Source of the DNA: Akkermansiaceae bacterium
Lineage (GTDB): Bacteria; Verrucomicrobiota; Verrucomicrobiia; Verrucomicrobiales; Akkermansiaceae
Direction: 5' to 3'
Length of the DNA: 64,000 nucleotides
NCBI GenBank assembly: GCA_018402445.1
Contig: JAGYIT010000007.1
Coordinates: forward strand, 682,001-746,000
Positions 26,229 through 35,758 of the stretch are shown here, one piece after another. A program made the translations under genes and the position numbers. Within the stretch, counting starts at the first letter, position 1. Every line of letters begins with the position of its first letter. The notes beneath the pieces were generated by a model. That model had not been told where the DNA came from. It saw only the letters and a list, made by a program, of their open reading frames with translations, and ran no database searches.

Positions 26229-28313
26229 TCAGAATTTCCACTCGAGGCCTGCGAAGACGGATCGGCCGTCGCCGGGGAGGAACTGGCGTTGGTCGGTGCC
26301 GCCTGCGTTGTCAATGACGCCGTGGGTGGCGGCGTGGACTTCATCGGTGAGGTTTTTCGCCTCGATGAACCATGAGAAGCCTTCGGAAACGCGGCGGCCG
26401 AATTTGAATCCGAGCAGCGCGTAGGGATCGGCGGCGAAGGTGTTGCGGTGGTCGATGAAGGATTTGACCGGCACCCACTCGAAGGTCGGGCCGACGTAGT
26501 AGCCCCGGTCGTTTTCCCAGAGCAGCTCGCCGCGAACAATGTGGGGCGGGAGGCCGGCGATGCGGTTGTCGCCGTAGGTCGGGTCTCCGTCGAATTTGAA
26601 ACTGCCGTAGGTGTAGGCGGTGCGGAACACGAGGCGATGGGCGGGGCTTTCGTCGATCCACGATGAGCCTAGTAGATCAATCTCCGCGCCGAGCTCGATG
26701 CCGTAGTGGATGGTATCATCGGCGTTCCTTGTGGTGGAAACGAGGGTGAGGGGATCGGTGATAGTGAGGAGTTCGTCCTTGACCTGCGAGTAATAGACGG
26801 TGGCGTCCCATTTCGCGAAAGAGCGGGTGCCGCGCGTGCCGACCTCCATGGTGTCTGCGGTCTGCGCGTCGCGGGCGATGTTGGCGGTGACTGCTTCTGA
26901 AAACGACGGTGGCTCGAAGGAACGGGAATATCCGGCGAACCATTGGATGCCGTCCTTTTCATGGAGTAGGCCGACGGCGGGGGCGATGTTTGTGAAGGAG
27001 TCGTCATACGTCGTCAGCGCGCTAAGTGCCGGGGGAGTATAGAAGGGCGGGGTGGCGGCGGGGTTGGAAAAGATGCGGTCATTTTCCCGGGTGGAATACG
27101 CGGCGGCGAGGGAGGTGGTGAGGGAGAGTCCGCCGGTGAGCTGGTGGCGGTTCTCGATAAACGCCTCAAGGTTCGTGGCGGTCTGCTCGTCCTTGTTCCG
27201 CATCGCGCCACGGGCACCGAGGTTGTTGAAGAAACGCGCATCCGTGGTTTCCCCGTAGGTGAACGACAGGCCGGAGCGGAAGCGGTTTTCGCGTCCTGCG
27301 AGATCGCCGGTATTGGTGAAGGTGAGGCCGGAGGCAAGGTCGTTAGAGAGTTGGTCGATGACGCCCGCGAAAGGGGTGATGGGGTGATCGAGATTCTTGT
27401 ATGACCATGCCGTGTGGAAGTCCCATGTGTTCGCGCCGTCGCGGAGCGTGGTCTTGTTGGCGAGGCGGAACAGCTCGAAATCGCGGCGGTTGTCGAAGCG
27501 CAGCGCTCCGAAGAAAGAGCCGTCCGCTTGGCGCGGGTTCGCGTTCATTTCCGCTTTCGTGAGCGAGCCGGGGAGTTCCGAGTCCGTGTGGATGGCGGTC
27601 AGGAAAAAGCGTGTTTCGAGGTCGTCATGGATGCGTATCCCGTAGTTCGCGAAGAGGCGCTGGGCGGATTGCTCGGCGTGGTCGCGGAAGCCGTTTTGCG
27701 AGGCGTGCGAGAGACTCCAGTAAAGGTCGCCCGAACCTTCGGTGATGCCACCGGCGTAGCGGGCGCGGAGGTATTCGTAGGAGCCGCCCTCGATGCGCGC
27801 CGAGTGGCCGGGCGCGGTATGGCCGGTGTGCGAGAGGTAGTCGATGGCGCCTCCGAGGGTGGTGGAGCCGTTGGCGAGGGCGTTGCTGCCGCGCCAGATA
27901 TTGACGTGGGAAACGGCGAGCGGATCGACCGCCTGCATGTCGAAGCCGCCATCGGCGAGGTTCAGCGGGACGCCGTCCTGCATGATGCGGATGCCGCGCC
28001 CGTGGAAGGTGCGCTGGAGGCCGGAGCCGCGGATGGAGATGCGCGCCTCGTCGGAGCCGAAGCGCGGTTGCGCGACCACGCCGGGCGAGAGGAAAAACGT
28101 CTCCGCGAAGGTGGATGCGCGGCCTGTCAGGAAGCGTTCCGCATCGACCGTTTCGGTGCCTCCAGGGATTTTCCCGAGTTCCAGCCGATCCTGTTTGAGG
28201 GACGGCTGGGTGAGGGCGGGTTCGTCATCGGATTTGACGACGGTGGGGGTGAGGCTCTCCGGGGCGGAGAGGGCGGCGGTGGTGGTAATGAGTAGTGTTT
28301 GGTAAATTTTCAT
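26229..28313 (-). CDS. TonB-dependent outer membrane receptor
   Basis: 694 residues from ATG at 28313 (MKIYQTLLITTTAALSAPES, a signal peptide). The plug domain spans ~45-170: FLSPGVVAQPRFGSDEARIS, IRGSGLQRTFHGRGIRIMQD, then GVPLNLADGGFD, NIWRGSNALANGSTTLGGAI. The beta-barrel follows and ends in the aromatic GRSVFAGLEWKF, typical for BAM insertion. The substrate is not readable from the sequence. The plug resembles the FecA/catecholate class, so an iron or other metal chelate is likely. It lies downstream of a small CGLC-containing protein, which may hint at metal. It needs a TonB-ExbB-ExbD motor; whether the Exb genes at 42-43 kb serve it is unknown. Confidence 0.9.
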   Translation of the reverse strand: MKIYQTLLITTTAALSAPESLTPTVVKSDDEPALTQPSLKQDRLELGKIPGGTETVDAERFLTGRASTFAETFFLSPGVVAQPRFGSDEARISIRGSGLQRTFHGRGIRIMQDGVPLNLADGGFDMQAVDPLAVSHVNIWRGSNALANGSTTLGGAIDYLSHTGHTAPGHSARIEGGSYEYLRARYAGGITEGSGDLYWSLSHASQNGFRDHAEQSAQRLFANYGIRIHDDLETRFFLTAIHTDSELPGSLTKAEMNANPRQADGSFFGALRFDNRRDFELFRLANKTTLRDGANTWDFHTAWSYKNLDHPITPFAGVIDQLSNDLASGLTFTNTGDLAGRENRFRSGLSFTYGETTDARFFNNLGARGAMRNKDEQTATNLEAFIENRHQLTGGLSLTTSLAAAYSTRENDRIFSNPAATPPFYTPPALSALTTYDDSFTNIAPAVGLLHEKDGIQWFAGYSRSFEPPSFSEAVTANIARDAQTADTMEVGTRGTRSFAKWDATVYYSQVKDELLTITDPLTLVSTTRNADDTIHYGIELGAEIDLLGSSWIDESPAHRLVFRTAYTYGSFKFDGDPTYGDNRIAGLPPHIVRGELLWENDRGYYVGPTFEWVPVKSFIDHRNTFAADPYALLGFKFGRRVSEGFSWFIEAKNLTDEVHAATHGVIDNAGGTDQRQFLPGDGRSVFAGLEWKF

Positions 28314-28395
28314 AAAATGGAAACGGTGGGATGGGGACGCGGGGCGTCCGGGTTGGGGTGCGCGACGGATCGCCGCGAATGGGTTGCGCCCGGGG

Positions 28396-28430
28396 GGCTG
28401 GGACTTCCTGCGGCGTGACGCCGCAGCCAC
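28396..28430. repeat. GC-rich hairpin repeat between small protein and receptor
   Basis: CTGCGGCGTGACGCCGCAG (28408-28426) is a near-perfect palindrome, preceded by GGCTGGGACTT, which it shares with the two-hairpin element. It could form a transcript hairpin in the 129-bp gap, but there is no T-tract. Confidence 0.5.
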
Positions 28431-28442
28431 TTTCACATCAGC

Positions 28443-28838
28443 TCAACACCTTGGCGGTGGAACGGGCGGCCCTGCGGCGGGCGGGGAAAGGGGGGCAGCT
28501 CCGGCGAGGAAAGCAGGCTGAGGGAAAGGGGAGGGAAAAGGGTCTTTCAGCGCGACGAGGGTGGGCGGGAAGAGATCCTGGAAGTGCTTCGGTGAGCCGG
28601 GAGGAAGTGGGGCGTTTTGGTTCTCCTTGTCAGTCGATTTCGAGGAGGCGATCTTTACGCAGAGGCCGCAGGGTTTCTCTCCGGAAAAGGTGTCGGTGAC
28701 GGCCTGTGAGAAGGAGCTTTCTTGGGAGTAGCTGACCAGCATGTTCGACCACGCATAGACCTGGAGGATCGAGTTCGGGCCGCCGATCAGGTGGAGGCAG
28801 CCAAGGAACACGAAGAGGTGGCGGAAAAGGTTATTCAA
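28443..28838 (-). CDS. Small membrane-associated protein with CGLC motif
   Basis: 131 residues. The first ~35 are hydrophobic (NLFRHLFVFLGCLHLIGG), suggesting a signal or anchor. The middle holds GEKPCGLCVKI (~55-65), a CxxC motif, and the tail is Pro/Ala-rich, ending PPVPPPRC. The size, N-terminal hydrophobic segment, CxxC and position next to a TonB-dependent receptor are similar to the DUF2946-like proteins found beside copper receptors, but the sequence match is not strong enough to assign the family. The receptor gene lies 129 bp downstream on the same strand. A role in metal handling is an inference. Confidence 0.6.
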   Translation of the reverse strand: MNNLFRHLFVFLGCLHLIGGPNSILQVYAWSNMLVSYSQESSFSQAVTDTFSGEKPCGLCVKIASSKSTDKENQNAPLPPGSPKHFQDLFPPTLVALKDPFPSPFPQPAFLAGAAPLSPPAAGPPVPPPRC

Positions 28839-29058
28839 AGTATGAGATGTCGATGCACCATCTACGCCGCGCTTGTCAAATAAAGCAAGAAAGTAGCATT
28901 TTTAGTGGGAAATGGAAGCATGGAACTTGCCGAGTTCTGTATGGTTTCTCTGTTCATTGATAAGGCCGCCGCCGGCCTTGCCGAGTCAAACGATACGGCT
29001 TTTTTCGCGCCGGGGCTTGCCATGGGTCGCGGAAAGGTTGGATAGTGAGGGCGGAATT

Positions 29059-30126
29059 ATGGAAGCGATCCGGATTGAGAATGTGCGCAAGGTCTTCGGT
29101 GGCACGGTGACCGCCCTGGACGGACTGGATCTTGAGATCCGGCCGGGGGAGCTTTTCTTCCTGCTCGGGGGATCTGGCTGCGGAAAGACGACCTTGCTGC
29201 GCTGCATCGCGGGGCTGGAGACGCCCACGGATGGGAGGATTTTCTTCGGGGAAACGGATGTCACCGCGCTCGCCCCGCACAAACGCGAGGCGGCGATGGT
29301 TTTCCAAAGCTACGCCCTCTGGCCCCACCTGACCGTCGGGCAGAACATCGCCTTCGGCCTGGAGGAGCGGAAAGTCCCGAGGGCGGAAATCAAGCGGCGG
29401 GTGGCGGAGGCTTTGGAAATGGTGCGGTTGGGAGGTTACGGCGATCGCTCCATCGATCAGATGTCCGGCGGCCAGCAGCAACGCGTGAGCCTGGCGCGGG
29501 CGCTGGTGGTGAAGCCGCGTTGCCTATTGCTCGACGAGCCGCTATCAAACCTCGACGCCCAGCTCCGCGTGGAGATGCGCCGCGAGATCCGCCGCATTGT
29601 GAAGGAAAACGGGCTTACCGGCATCTACGTGACGCACGACCAGGAAGAGGCGCTGGCGATGGCGGACCGGATGGCTGTTCTCAACGTAGGAAAAATCGCG
29701 CAGGTCGGCACCCCCGAGGAAATTTACAGGACGCCGGTGAACGCATATGTCGCGGGTTTCATCGGCGAGACGAATCTCATCGAGGGTGAGGTCATGGAGA
29801 TGGATGACGGTTTCTGCTTCGTAAAGGCGAACGGCGCTACGCTCGTCGGGAAAATCACCGTTCCGGGTTGGCATGCGAAAGCGGGGGAGGCGGCCACCGT
29901 TTCCATTCGCCCTGAGGCATGGCGGCTCCACCAATCCGGCGGCGAGAACCAGATTTCCGGGAAAGTCATCGCCCGCAGCTACCTCGGGCAGCGCATTGAG
30001 TATCTCGTGGAGACCGTAATTGGCTGCCAGCAGGTTGTGGAAATGAACCCGCACCTGATCCACGAAACCGGGGATGGGGTCACGCTCCACGCCAGTCATG
30101 GGGATGTCGTGGTGTTCGGGAAATGA
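29059..30126 (+). CDS. ABC transporter ATP-binding protein (MalK/PotA/FbpC type)
   Basis: 355 residues from ATG at 29059 (MEAIRIENVRKVF). Walker A is LGGSGCGKTTLL (~36-47), Q-loop FQSYALWPHLTV, signature SGGQQQRVSLARAL (~137), Walker B CLLLDEPLSNLD (~160), and switch His in YVTHDQEEALAMADR. A TOBE-like C-terminal domain (~240-355) is present, as in importers of sugars, polyamines or iron(III). No permease or binding protein is adjacent, so it must serve a distant transporter. An in-frame upstream extension to 28912 has no homology. The region 28839-29058 before it shows no clear promoter. Confidence 0.9.
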   Translation: MEAIRIENVRKVFGGTVTALDGLDLEIRPGELFFLLGGSGCGKTTLLRCIAGLETPTDGRIFFGETDVTALAPHKREAAMVFQSYALWPHLTVGQNIAFGLEERKVPRAEIKRRVAEALEMVRLGGYGDRSIDQMSGGQQQRVSLARALVVKPRCLLLDEPLSNLDAQLRVEMRREIRRIVKENGLTGIYVTHDQEEALAMADRMAVLNVGKIAQVGTPEEIYRTPVNAYVAGFIGETNLIEGEVMEMDDGFCFVKANGATLVGKITVPGWHAKAGEAATVSIRPEAWRLHQSGGENQISGKVIARSYLGQRIEYLVETVIGCQQVVEMNPHLIHETGDGVTLHASHGDVVVFGK

Positions 30127-30251
30127 GGGGTTTCACCGCGGAGGCGTGGAGGCTGCAAAGGGGACTCAGCAGGACCGGGATTCCCCTTTGGGGTGAGGGT
30201 ATAGATTCGTAATTTGCTGAGGCGTTTGTGCAGCAAGCAGCCAAACCCTTC

Positions 30252-31358
30252 TCACTCGATGAAATCCAGCGCCATCAGGAGTTCCTTGCGGTCTTTGTCC
30301 GCGAGGCTGTCGATGGGGTAGATGACCCACTCGCCGTTGATGCGGAGTGTTACGTGATCGGTGCCCGGTTCGAAGAGGGCGGAGGCGCGAACGGTGATGC
30401 CTTTGCGGTTCGTCCAATCGCGCTCCGGGATGCGCAGGCCTTTTTTCTCGTCCACGGGGTCATTCTCTTTGCCGGCCGTGGCGGTCATTTCCTTCTCCTC
30501 CTCCCGCGTTCCCGATTCCAAAGCCGAGGCCTTATCCGCATCGTGATCCCGGACATCGACGCCCGCGCCGGTGACTAGGAGCATGGCTTCGTGGCGGACG
30601 GGATTCGCGCCGAGATACATGCCCCAGCGGAAGTTGGTTTTCCCGGAGGGGCGGGCGTAGGTGCCTTTGCCCTCGGACTTGCCGTTGAGGAAAAGCTCGA
30701 AGTCGTGGCCGTTGTCGCGGACGCGGATGTGGAAGGGTTTCCCGACCATGTTGCGGGCGATGACCTTGGAGCCGCCGCCGCGGCGGTGTTTGTACGAGAC
30801 ATCGCCGTTGTCGTTCATGCCCAGGTGCAGCGCCCATTCGATCTCACTGTTCATCACCTGGAAGATGGAGCAGCCGTGGGGCTTGATGATGGTGAAGGTG
30901 CCGACCCACTCGTGGAACTCGCCCTTTCCCCACGAAACGCTGCTGAAAGCCTCCACCCGCGCCGCTAGCCCGCGGCTGTTACGGACGTTCTCCTCGTCTT
31001 TGAAGAGCCGGAAGACCTGCGTGTTCCTGTCCTCCTGATACCAGCGCGTCCAGTTCGGGAAATCATGGCGGTTGATCGCGCTGTGGCCGAGGGTGTGGAT
31101 CTTGATCGCATTCGGGATCTTGCGGCGCGCGTCCGGGCTGTCTTTCAGGAGATCGTGGTTCACGCGGATCGTGGAGCCTTGGAAGCCGGTGGTGGTGTTC
31201 TTGCCGCGCGGCACCTTGCCGGATTTCATGACCTCGGCGAAGGTCGGGTCGCTGCCGCGAACGGTGATGAAATCCTCCGCCGTCGCGGCGCACAGGCTGG
31301 CGGCCCAGAGAAATCCCAACGCGGCCGCGATCAGGGTGGCAAGTGTGCCGTGGCTCAT
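30252..31358 (-). CDS. Secreted jelly-roll protein (possible polysaccharide-lyase-like)
   Basis: 368 residues from ATG at 31358 (MSHGTLATLIAAALGFLWAASLCAATAE, of which the first 25 form a signal peptide). The central region (VFRLFKDEENVRNSRGLAAR, VEAFSSVSWGKGEFHEWVGTF, then WALHLGMNDNGDVSYKHRR and GHDFELFLNGK) has the alternating strands of a concanavalin-like jelly roll, similar in style to PL7-like or LamG proteins. I cannot place catalytic residues confidently. The C-terminal ~90 residues are charged (ESGTREEEKEMTATAGKEND) and end DFIE. It could be a lyase or a carbohydrate-binding protein. The gene is monocistronic and divergent from the next gene. Confidence 0.6.
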   Translation of the reverse strand: MSHGTLATLIAAALGFLWAASLCAATAEDFITVRGSDPTFAEVMKSGKVPRGKNTTTGFQGSTIRVNHDLLKDSPDARRKIPNAIKIHTLGHSAINRHDFPNWTRWYQEDRNTQVFRLFKDEENVRNSRGLAARVEAFSSVSWGKGEFHEWVGTFTIIKPHGCSIFQVMNSEIEWALHLGMNDNGDVSYKHRRGGGSKVIARNMVGKPFHIRVRDNGHDFELFLNGKSEGKGTYARPSGKTNFRWGMYLGANPVRHEAMLLVTGAGVDVRDHDADKASALESGTREEEKEMTATAGKENDPVDEKKGLRIPERDWTNRKGITVRASALFEPGTDHVTLRINGEWVIYPIDSLADKDRKELLMALDFIE

Positions 31359-31453
31359 TGTTGGAAGATGTACTCCGGATGAGGGGGAGGCAACCCAAAC
31401 TGCCATACCCAAAAGCCTTGAAGCGATCCGCCCCCCTGATAGCCATAGGAATA

Positions 31454-31828
31454 ATGAAAACGATCTTCTCGCTCTGTCTTGCTGCACACGCCTCCGCCGG
31501 GGTGATTACTTTGCCGGATTCGAGCACGACGCTACCGGAGGGGGAGATCGTGGTCTGGTTACCGCTTTTCCAGGCTAGATGGGACGCGATGAACGATGAG
31601 ATCGGCATGAAGAACGGTGGCTACGCACGGGTGCTGCGCTGCCGCTTCAACGAGAATAGCTGGGGCGAGATCGCCGCGACGGGGGAAGGCAGTTTGCTCA
31701 TTGCCGTGGGCAATACGCTCGTGGGGAATTTCCAGAACCGCATCGAGGTTTGGAACGGCGCGTCCGTGATCCTCTCCAGAAACATGGGGTGGAAGATTGT
31801 TACGGATGTTGATCTCGCGCCCGAGTAG
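31454..31828 (+). CDS. Small secreted hypothetical protein
   Basis: 124 residues from ATG at 31454 (MKTIFSLCLAAHASAGVITL, a short signal peptide with cleavage near ASA-GV). The mature part is beta-rich (GEIVVWLPLFQARWDAMNDE, ..., NRIEVWNGASVILSRNMGW). I do not recognise it. It is followed 14 bp later by the methyltransferase-fold gene on the same strand, so the two are probably co-transcribed. Confidence 0.6.
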   Translation: MKTIFSLCLAAHASAGVITLPDSSTTLPEGEIVVWLPLFQARWDAMNDEIGMKNGGYARVLRCRFNENSWGEIAATGEGSLLIAVGNTLVGNFQNRIEVWNGASVILSRNMGWKIVTDVDLAPE

Positions 31829-31842
31829 TGATTTCTTTCCCC

Positions 31843-32511
31843 ATGAAACCCGTCACCACCCTCGCCACCTCCCGCACGCCCGACGGCGAGCCGCTCATCC
31901 TCCAGGAACACGACAGCCAGTATTTCATGAAGGTCGGCGGCGTGCAGCTCATGGGCACCAATGCCTCATCCTCCGAAAAGAAAATGGCGGATCTCGCCTG
32001 CGCGAACCTGCCGCGCGGCGCGCGCATCCTCATCGGCGGGCTGGGTTTCGGCTACACCTTGCGCCGCGTGCTGGAGCTTTGCCCGCCGGACGCCACCGTG
32101 GATGTCGCGGAGCTTTTGCAGGTGGTGGTGGATTGGAACCGCGAGTTCCTGACCGGCGTGAACGGGCTGCTCGTCGATGATCCGCGCGTCCGCGTCCACA
32201 TCCGCGATGTGGCGGAGATCATTTCCCGCGCCGGAGAGAATCGCTATCATGCCATCCTGCTCGATGTGGACAACAGCCCCGATCCGCTCGTTCAGAAAGG
32301 TAACGCCAAGCTCTACGATGGGGGTGGGCTTGCCCGCACGAAAGCCGCCCTCCATCCCGGCGGCCGCGTCGTCTTCTGGTCCGCAAATCCTGATAAATCC
32401 TTCGCCCGCTCAATGGAAAAACATTTCGGAAACGTCCAGGCTATAGGAGCGAAAGCTTACCCGAAGGCGAAGCGATTTACTCACACGCTCTTCGTGGGTG
32501 AGAGAGTATGA
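31843..32511 (+). CDS. Spermidine-synthase-fold SAM-dependent protein
   Basis: 222 residues from ATG at 31843 (MKPVTTLATSRTPDGEPLIL); a GTG 15 bp upstream is an alternative. The Rossmann-type core has ILIGGLGFGYTLRRVLEL (motif I-like), VDVAELLQVVVDWNRE (acidic end of strand 2) and AILLDVDNSPDPLVQKGN. This is the spermidine synthase/class I methyltransferase fold, but the aminopropyl-transfer residues cannot be identified, so no polyamine activity is claimed. It overlaps nothing and abuts the minus-strand TPR gene end to end (stops at 32511 and 32512). Confidence 0.75.
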   Translation: MKPVTTLATSRTPDGEPLILQEHDSQYFMKVGGVQLMGTNASSSEKKMADLACANLPRGARILIGGLGFGYTLRRVLELCPPDATVDVAELLQVVVDWNREFLTGVNGLLVDDPRVRVHIRDVAEIISRAGENRYHAILLDVDNSPDPLVQKGNAKLYDGGGLARTKAALHPGGRVVFWSANPDKSFARSMEKHFGNVQAIGAKAYPKAKRFTHTLFVGERV

Positions 32512-34005
32512 TCACTCCTCCTCCGCACCGCCGAGGGTGACGTTGATGTTGTATTCGTTCTGGAGATGGGCGTGGGCTTTGCTGGCTTGTTCGGATTTCG
32601 GGAAGCGCTTGCAGGTGAGCTGGAAGGTGCGGATGGCCTTTTCCTTTTCCTTGGCCTCCTCGTAGGTGAAGCCGATCTGTAGCGTGGCCTCGGCGGCGGC
32701 GTTGTCCACGACCTTGATCTGGTTGTAGAGGACGATGGCCTCGTTGGGTTCCTTGAGCTGGCGGTGGCAGGCCGCCATGCGGAAATGGTTGGCGGGAAAG
32801 CGGTCGATCTGGCGATAGGTGGCGATGGCTTTCTTCCAATCGGCGAGCTTTTCGTAGCAGGAGGCAATGGCCCAGAGATGGTCGTCGGCATGGTCGCCAT
32901 CGATCTCGATGAGCTTGCGGTAAACTCCGATGGCCTCGTTGAATTTCCCTTCCTCCAGATCCATCCCGGCGATGTTTTTCAGGCCTGCGACGCGATCCTT
33001 GAACTCGCCGTAGATGCCGCGCGCTTCGGTGCGCTTGTCGCGTGCCTTATACCAAGCGGCCATTTTTCCGAGGAGCCCGTCGTCGCGGCCGAAGCGCTCG
33101 CCGATCTCGGTGTAGAGTTTCCAGATCTCCGCGGTGCGGCCGAGCGTGCCGTTGAGATCGGCGGCGCGGTAGAGGAGTTCCTTCTCGATGGTGGGGCGGC
33201 GCTTGGACTCGACGCGAAGTTCGTTGAGTAGCTGGTCGCCAAGGGTGAGCGCGGCGGTGCGGGTCTCCGGTTTTCCTAACAGGTGGCCGACGGTTTTCGC
33301 CGACATCCCATAGACGGCATCGAACAAGGCGTCGCCTTCGTGGGTGGTGGCGAGTGCCTTTTTTCCCTCATCGAAGCGCTGCGCGAAGAAGTGGATCTGG
33401 GCGAGTTCGCGGGAGGCCTCCTCGCATGCGGACTTGGATTTCTCGTTGCGGGCGACCTTGAAGGTGAGGTCGTTGAGGATGGATAGCTGCTCGGCCTCGT
33501 CTTTGTGGAGGCGGGCGTAGTGTAGGAGATCGAGGCGGGAGCGGATGGCGATGACGTGATCCGGATATTCCTTGATGAGGAAACGGAAGGCTTTCTGCGC
33601 GTCCTTCACCTCTCCCATGGTGCGGTAGGCATCGGCGATGCAGTAGGCGGCGATCACAGCCTCCTCGGACTCCGGCCAGTAGTCGATGACGGATTGGAAA
33701 CCTTCGCGCAATGCGGTCTTGGGTTTCTTGAGGTGCATCATGGAGTGACTCCACATGAGCTGCGCGTAGGGTGCGCCGGGGCTTTTCTCGTAGAGAGTGA
33801 GGAATTTCTCATACTCGGCGAGGGAGGTTTTGAAAGCGCCGCCGGTGTAATGTTTCTCCGCGATGCGCATCTGGTAGCGCTCGACCTCCTTCATTTTCTC
33901 GAAGGTGCCGACGGGGATTTGTTCGAGAGGGGAGAGGGCGTGGGAGCAGGGTGCCGCGAGAAATAGCAGGCAAACGGCAAGCAGAGAGGTGAGGTGGCGG
34001 TTCAT
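32512..34005 (-). CDS. Secreted TPR-repeat protein
   Basis: 497 residues. The signal peptide is MNRHLTSLLAVCLLFLAAPC then SHA-LSP. The rest is tetratricopeptide-like helical pairs: YTGGAFKTSLAEYEKFLTLY, AVIAAYCIADAYRTMGEV, then KFNEAIGVYRKLIEIDGDHA and AIVLYNQIKVVDNAAAEATL. TPR proteins in the periplasm usually scaffold other proteins. It shares the general style, but no clear segment, with the giant TPR protein at 44-51 kb. A possible promoter region lies in 34006-34243, where no gene is visible. The gene abuts the preceding methyltransferase-fold gene convergently. Confidence 0.75.
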   Translation of the reverse strand: MNRHLTSLLAVCLLFLAAPCSHALSPLEQIPVGTFEKMKEVERYQMRIAEKHYTGGAFKTSLAEYEKFLTLYEKSPGAPYAQLMWSHSMMHLKKPKTALREGFQSVIDYWPESEEAVIAAYCIADAYRTMGEVKDAQKAFRFLIKEYPDHVIAIRSRLDLLHYARLHKDEAEQLSILNDLTFKVARNEKSKSACEEASRELAQIHFFAQRFDEGKKALATTHEGDALFDAVYGMSAKTVGHLLGKPETRTAALTLGDQLLNELRVESKRRPTIEKELLYRAADLNGTLGRTAEIWKLYTEIGERFGRDDGLLGKMAAWYKARDKRTEARGIYGEFKDRVAGLKNIAGMDLEEGKFNEAIGVYRKLIEIDGDHADDHLWAIASCYEKLADWKKAIATYRQIDRFPANHFRMAACHRQLKEPNEAIVLYNQIKVVDNAAAEATLQIGFTYEEAKEKEKAIRTFQLTCKRFPKSEQASKAHAHLQNEYNINVTLGGAEEE

Positions 34006-34243
34006 GATTTTTGGGGCTATGCCACAAGATCAGCCGCTCTTCGGTGGCATCAAGACGGTAATGCTATTTTTCGTTTATTCGAGTTTCATTCAATCATGAA
34101 ATGAGCAGATTTAAAGGTGAATCTGCATCCTTCATTACGTCGGAGGCATCGTTGAGCGTCGTGTCGGTGTTATCGCTCACGCTCGCTGTGACCTTCTGAC
34201 AGGTGCCGACTGTGCCCGGCATTTGCTCTCTGCGCGGCCTGTT

Positions 34244-35758
34244 TCAGTGCTCGTCGGCAGGATCGTCGCCTTCGACCAGCTTCTTGAAACCGGCCTGCGC
34301 TTTGCGGCCTTCCTCGATTTGTTCCGCCGTCATCCGGGACTCCAGCTCCTTCAGCATGCCTTTGGCGTCCTCATGGCCGAGTTCTTCGGTCGCCTTGAGC
34401 AGAGCCCAGGCCATGGGCAGGTTCTTCGGCGTCCCAAGACCCAGTTGATGAAGCCGGGCCAGGGCAAGCGCGGCCTGGGGATGACCGGTGTTCGCAGCAT
34501 GGGTATAGAGACGTCCGGCTTGATTGTAATCCCGGGGCACGCCGATGCCCCGTTCATTGAGGTTGGCCAGGTTGTATGAGGCCACGATGAAGCCGCCGGC
34601 CGAGGCGCGGCCAATCCATGCGGCGGCGGCAACGGGATCACGGACTCCGGCCCGGTCGGAGAGATAGATTTCCCCCACCTCGTTCTGGATTTTGACGAGG
34701 CCGGCGTTGGCTGCGGCAATCAGGAAATTGAAACCCTCGAGTTTCTTAGACCGATCATCCTCAGCCAGCAACATCCGGCCGGCACCAACGTAGCCGTAGG
34801 CATCGCCTGCCTTGCCGCCTTTCTTGAACCAGTCGAGGGCCGTTTTAGTGTCTTGCTGTGCATCGCCCCTGGCTTTGAGAAGATAGTCCGCCAGCTTGAC
34901 CATACATCCCGCCTGACCTTTTTCCGCTCCGCTCCGAAATTGTTCCAAAGCGGCCTGTTCATTTTTCTTCCAGGTCTCCTCGTAATTGCCGAGCACCAGG
35001 TAGGCGGCGGGATTTCCCAACTCGCTGGCCTTTGTCAGCCATACGCGTCCAAGCTTTTCATCGCGGACTGATTCGTCTCCCATCAGCAGACGACTAGCGG
35101 CAGCGATCATGGCATCGGTGTCCCCGAGCGCGCAGGCCTTCAGAAACTGTTCGATCGCGGCAGACGGATCACGCTGGTCCCGGTATCCGAAATCGCCGTC
35201 CAGCAGTCGGCCGAGCAGGATCATGGACTTGGTGTCGCCTTTTTCTGTAGCGTTGCCCAGATAATGGAGCGCTTGCTTGTAGTCCGGTTCGCCGCCAAAC
35301 CAGCCCAGCAGCAGGCCCTCGCCCAGCAAGCGGCTCGCCAAACCGGTATCGTCACCGTAAAGCAATCCTCCCAGCAGCGATCGAGCTTCCTTGCGGGCCT
35401 TTTCATCGCCCGCCGCCACCAGTAACCGGATCACGCGCTCGACGGCCATCGTGTTGCCGGACTTCACCGCTTTCCGATAAGAGTCCACCGCTTGTTCGCG
35501 AGACGGCTCCAGCCCACGGCCCAACTCGTAGCCGAGTCCCAACAGCAAGAACGCCTCCGGATTGCCTTTTTGAGCCAGCCGCCGGGCCAGTTTCATGGCC
35601 TTTACATCCTCACCCTTGTTGAAGGCATCGATCGCCGCCAGCACCGGACTGCCCGCTGCCGCCAGTGGGATTTCCAGTTCGCCAACTGCCGGTGCGACCG
35701 TAGCTGCGTGCATGATGGAGGCTGCCAGCATCGGAAACAGAACTAAAGGAATGTGCAT
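34244..35758 (-). CDS. Secreted Sel1-repeat protein
   Basis: 504 residues from ATG at 35758 (MHIPLVLFPMLAASIMHAAT, a signal peptide). Sel1-type repeats run through the protein: AFLLLGLGYELGRGLEPSRE, LHYLGNATEKGDTKSMILLG, ASELGNPAAYLVLGNYE, AWIGRASAGGFIVASYNLAN, LNERGIGVPRDYNQAGRLYT and GHPQAALALARLHQLGLGTP. Each has the A-x-x-x-LG-x-x-Y/A pattern. Such solenoids mediate protein-protein contacts. In-frame sequence extends upstream to 36271, but that part lacks a signal peptide or homology and overlaps the next gene's leader. It is divergent from the PEP-CTERM gene. Confidence 0.85.
   Translation of the reverse strand: MHIPLVLFPMLAASIMHAATVAPAVGELEIPLAAAGSPVLAAIDAFNKGEDVKAMKLARRLAQKGNPEAFLLLGLGYELGRGLEPSREQAVDSYRKAVKSGNTMAVERVIRLLVAAGDEKARKEARSLLGGLLYGDDTGLASRLLGEGLLLGWFGGEPDYKQALHYLGNATEKGDTKSMILLGRLLDGDFGYRDQRDPSAAIEQFLKACALGDTDAMIAAASRLLMGDESVRDEKLGRVWLTKASELGNPAAYLVLGNYEETWKKNEQAALEQFRSGAEKGQAGCMVKLADYLLKARGDAQQDTKTALDWFKKGGKAGDAYGYVGAGRMLLAEDDRSKKLEGFNFLIAAANAGLVKIQNEVGEIYLSDRAGVRDPVAAAAWIGRASAGGFIVASYNLANLNERGIGVPRDYNQAGRLYTHAANTGHPQAALALARLHQLGLGTPKNLPMAWALLKATEELGHEDAKGMLKELESRMTAEQIEEGRKAQAGFKKLVEGDDPADEH

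Noticed and set aside
28408..28426. Hairpin as a rho-independent terminator
   Set aside because: The stem is good but no T-tract follows on either strand, so it is listed as a repeat only.
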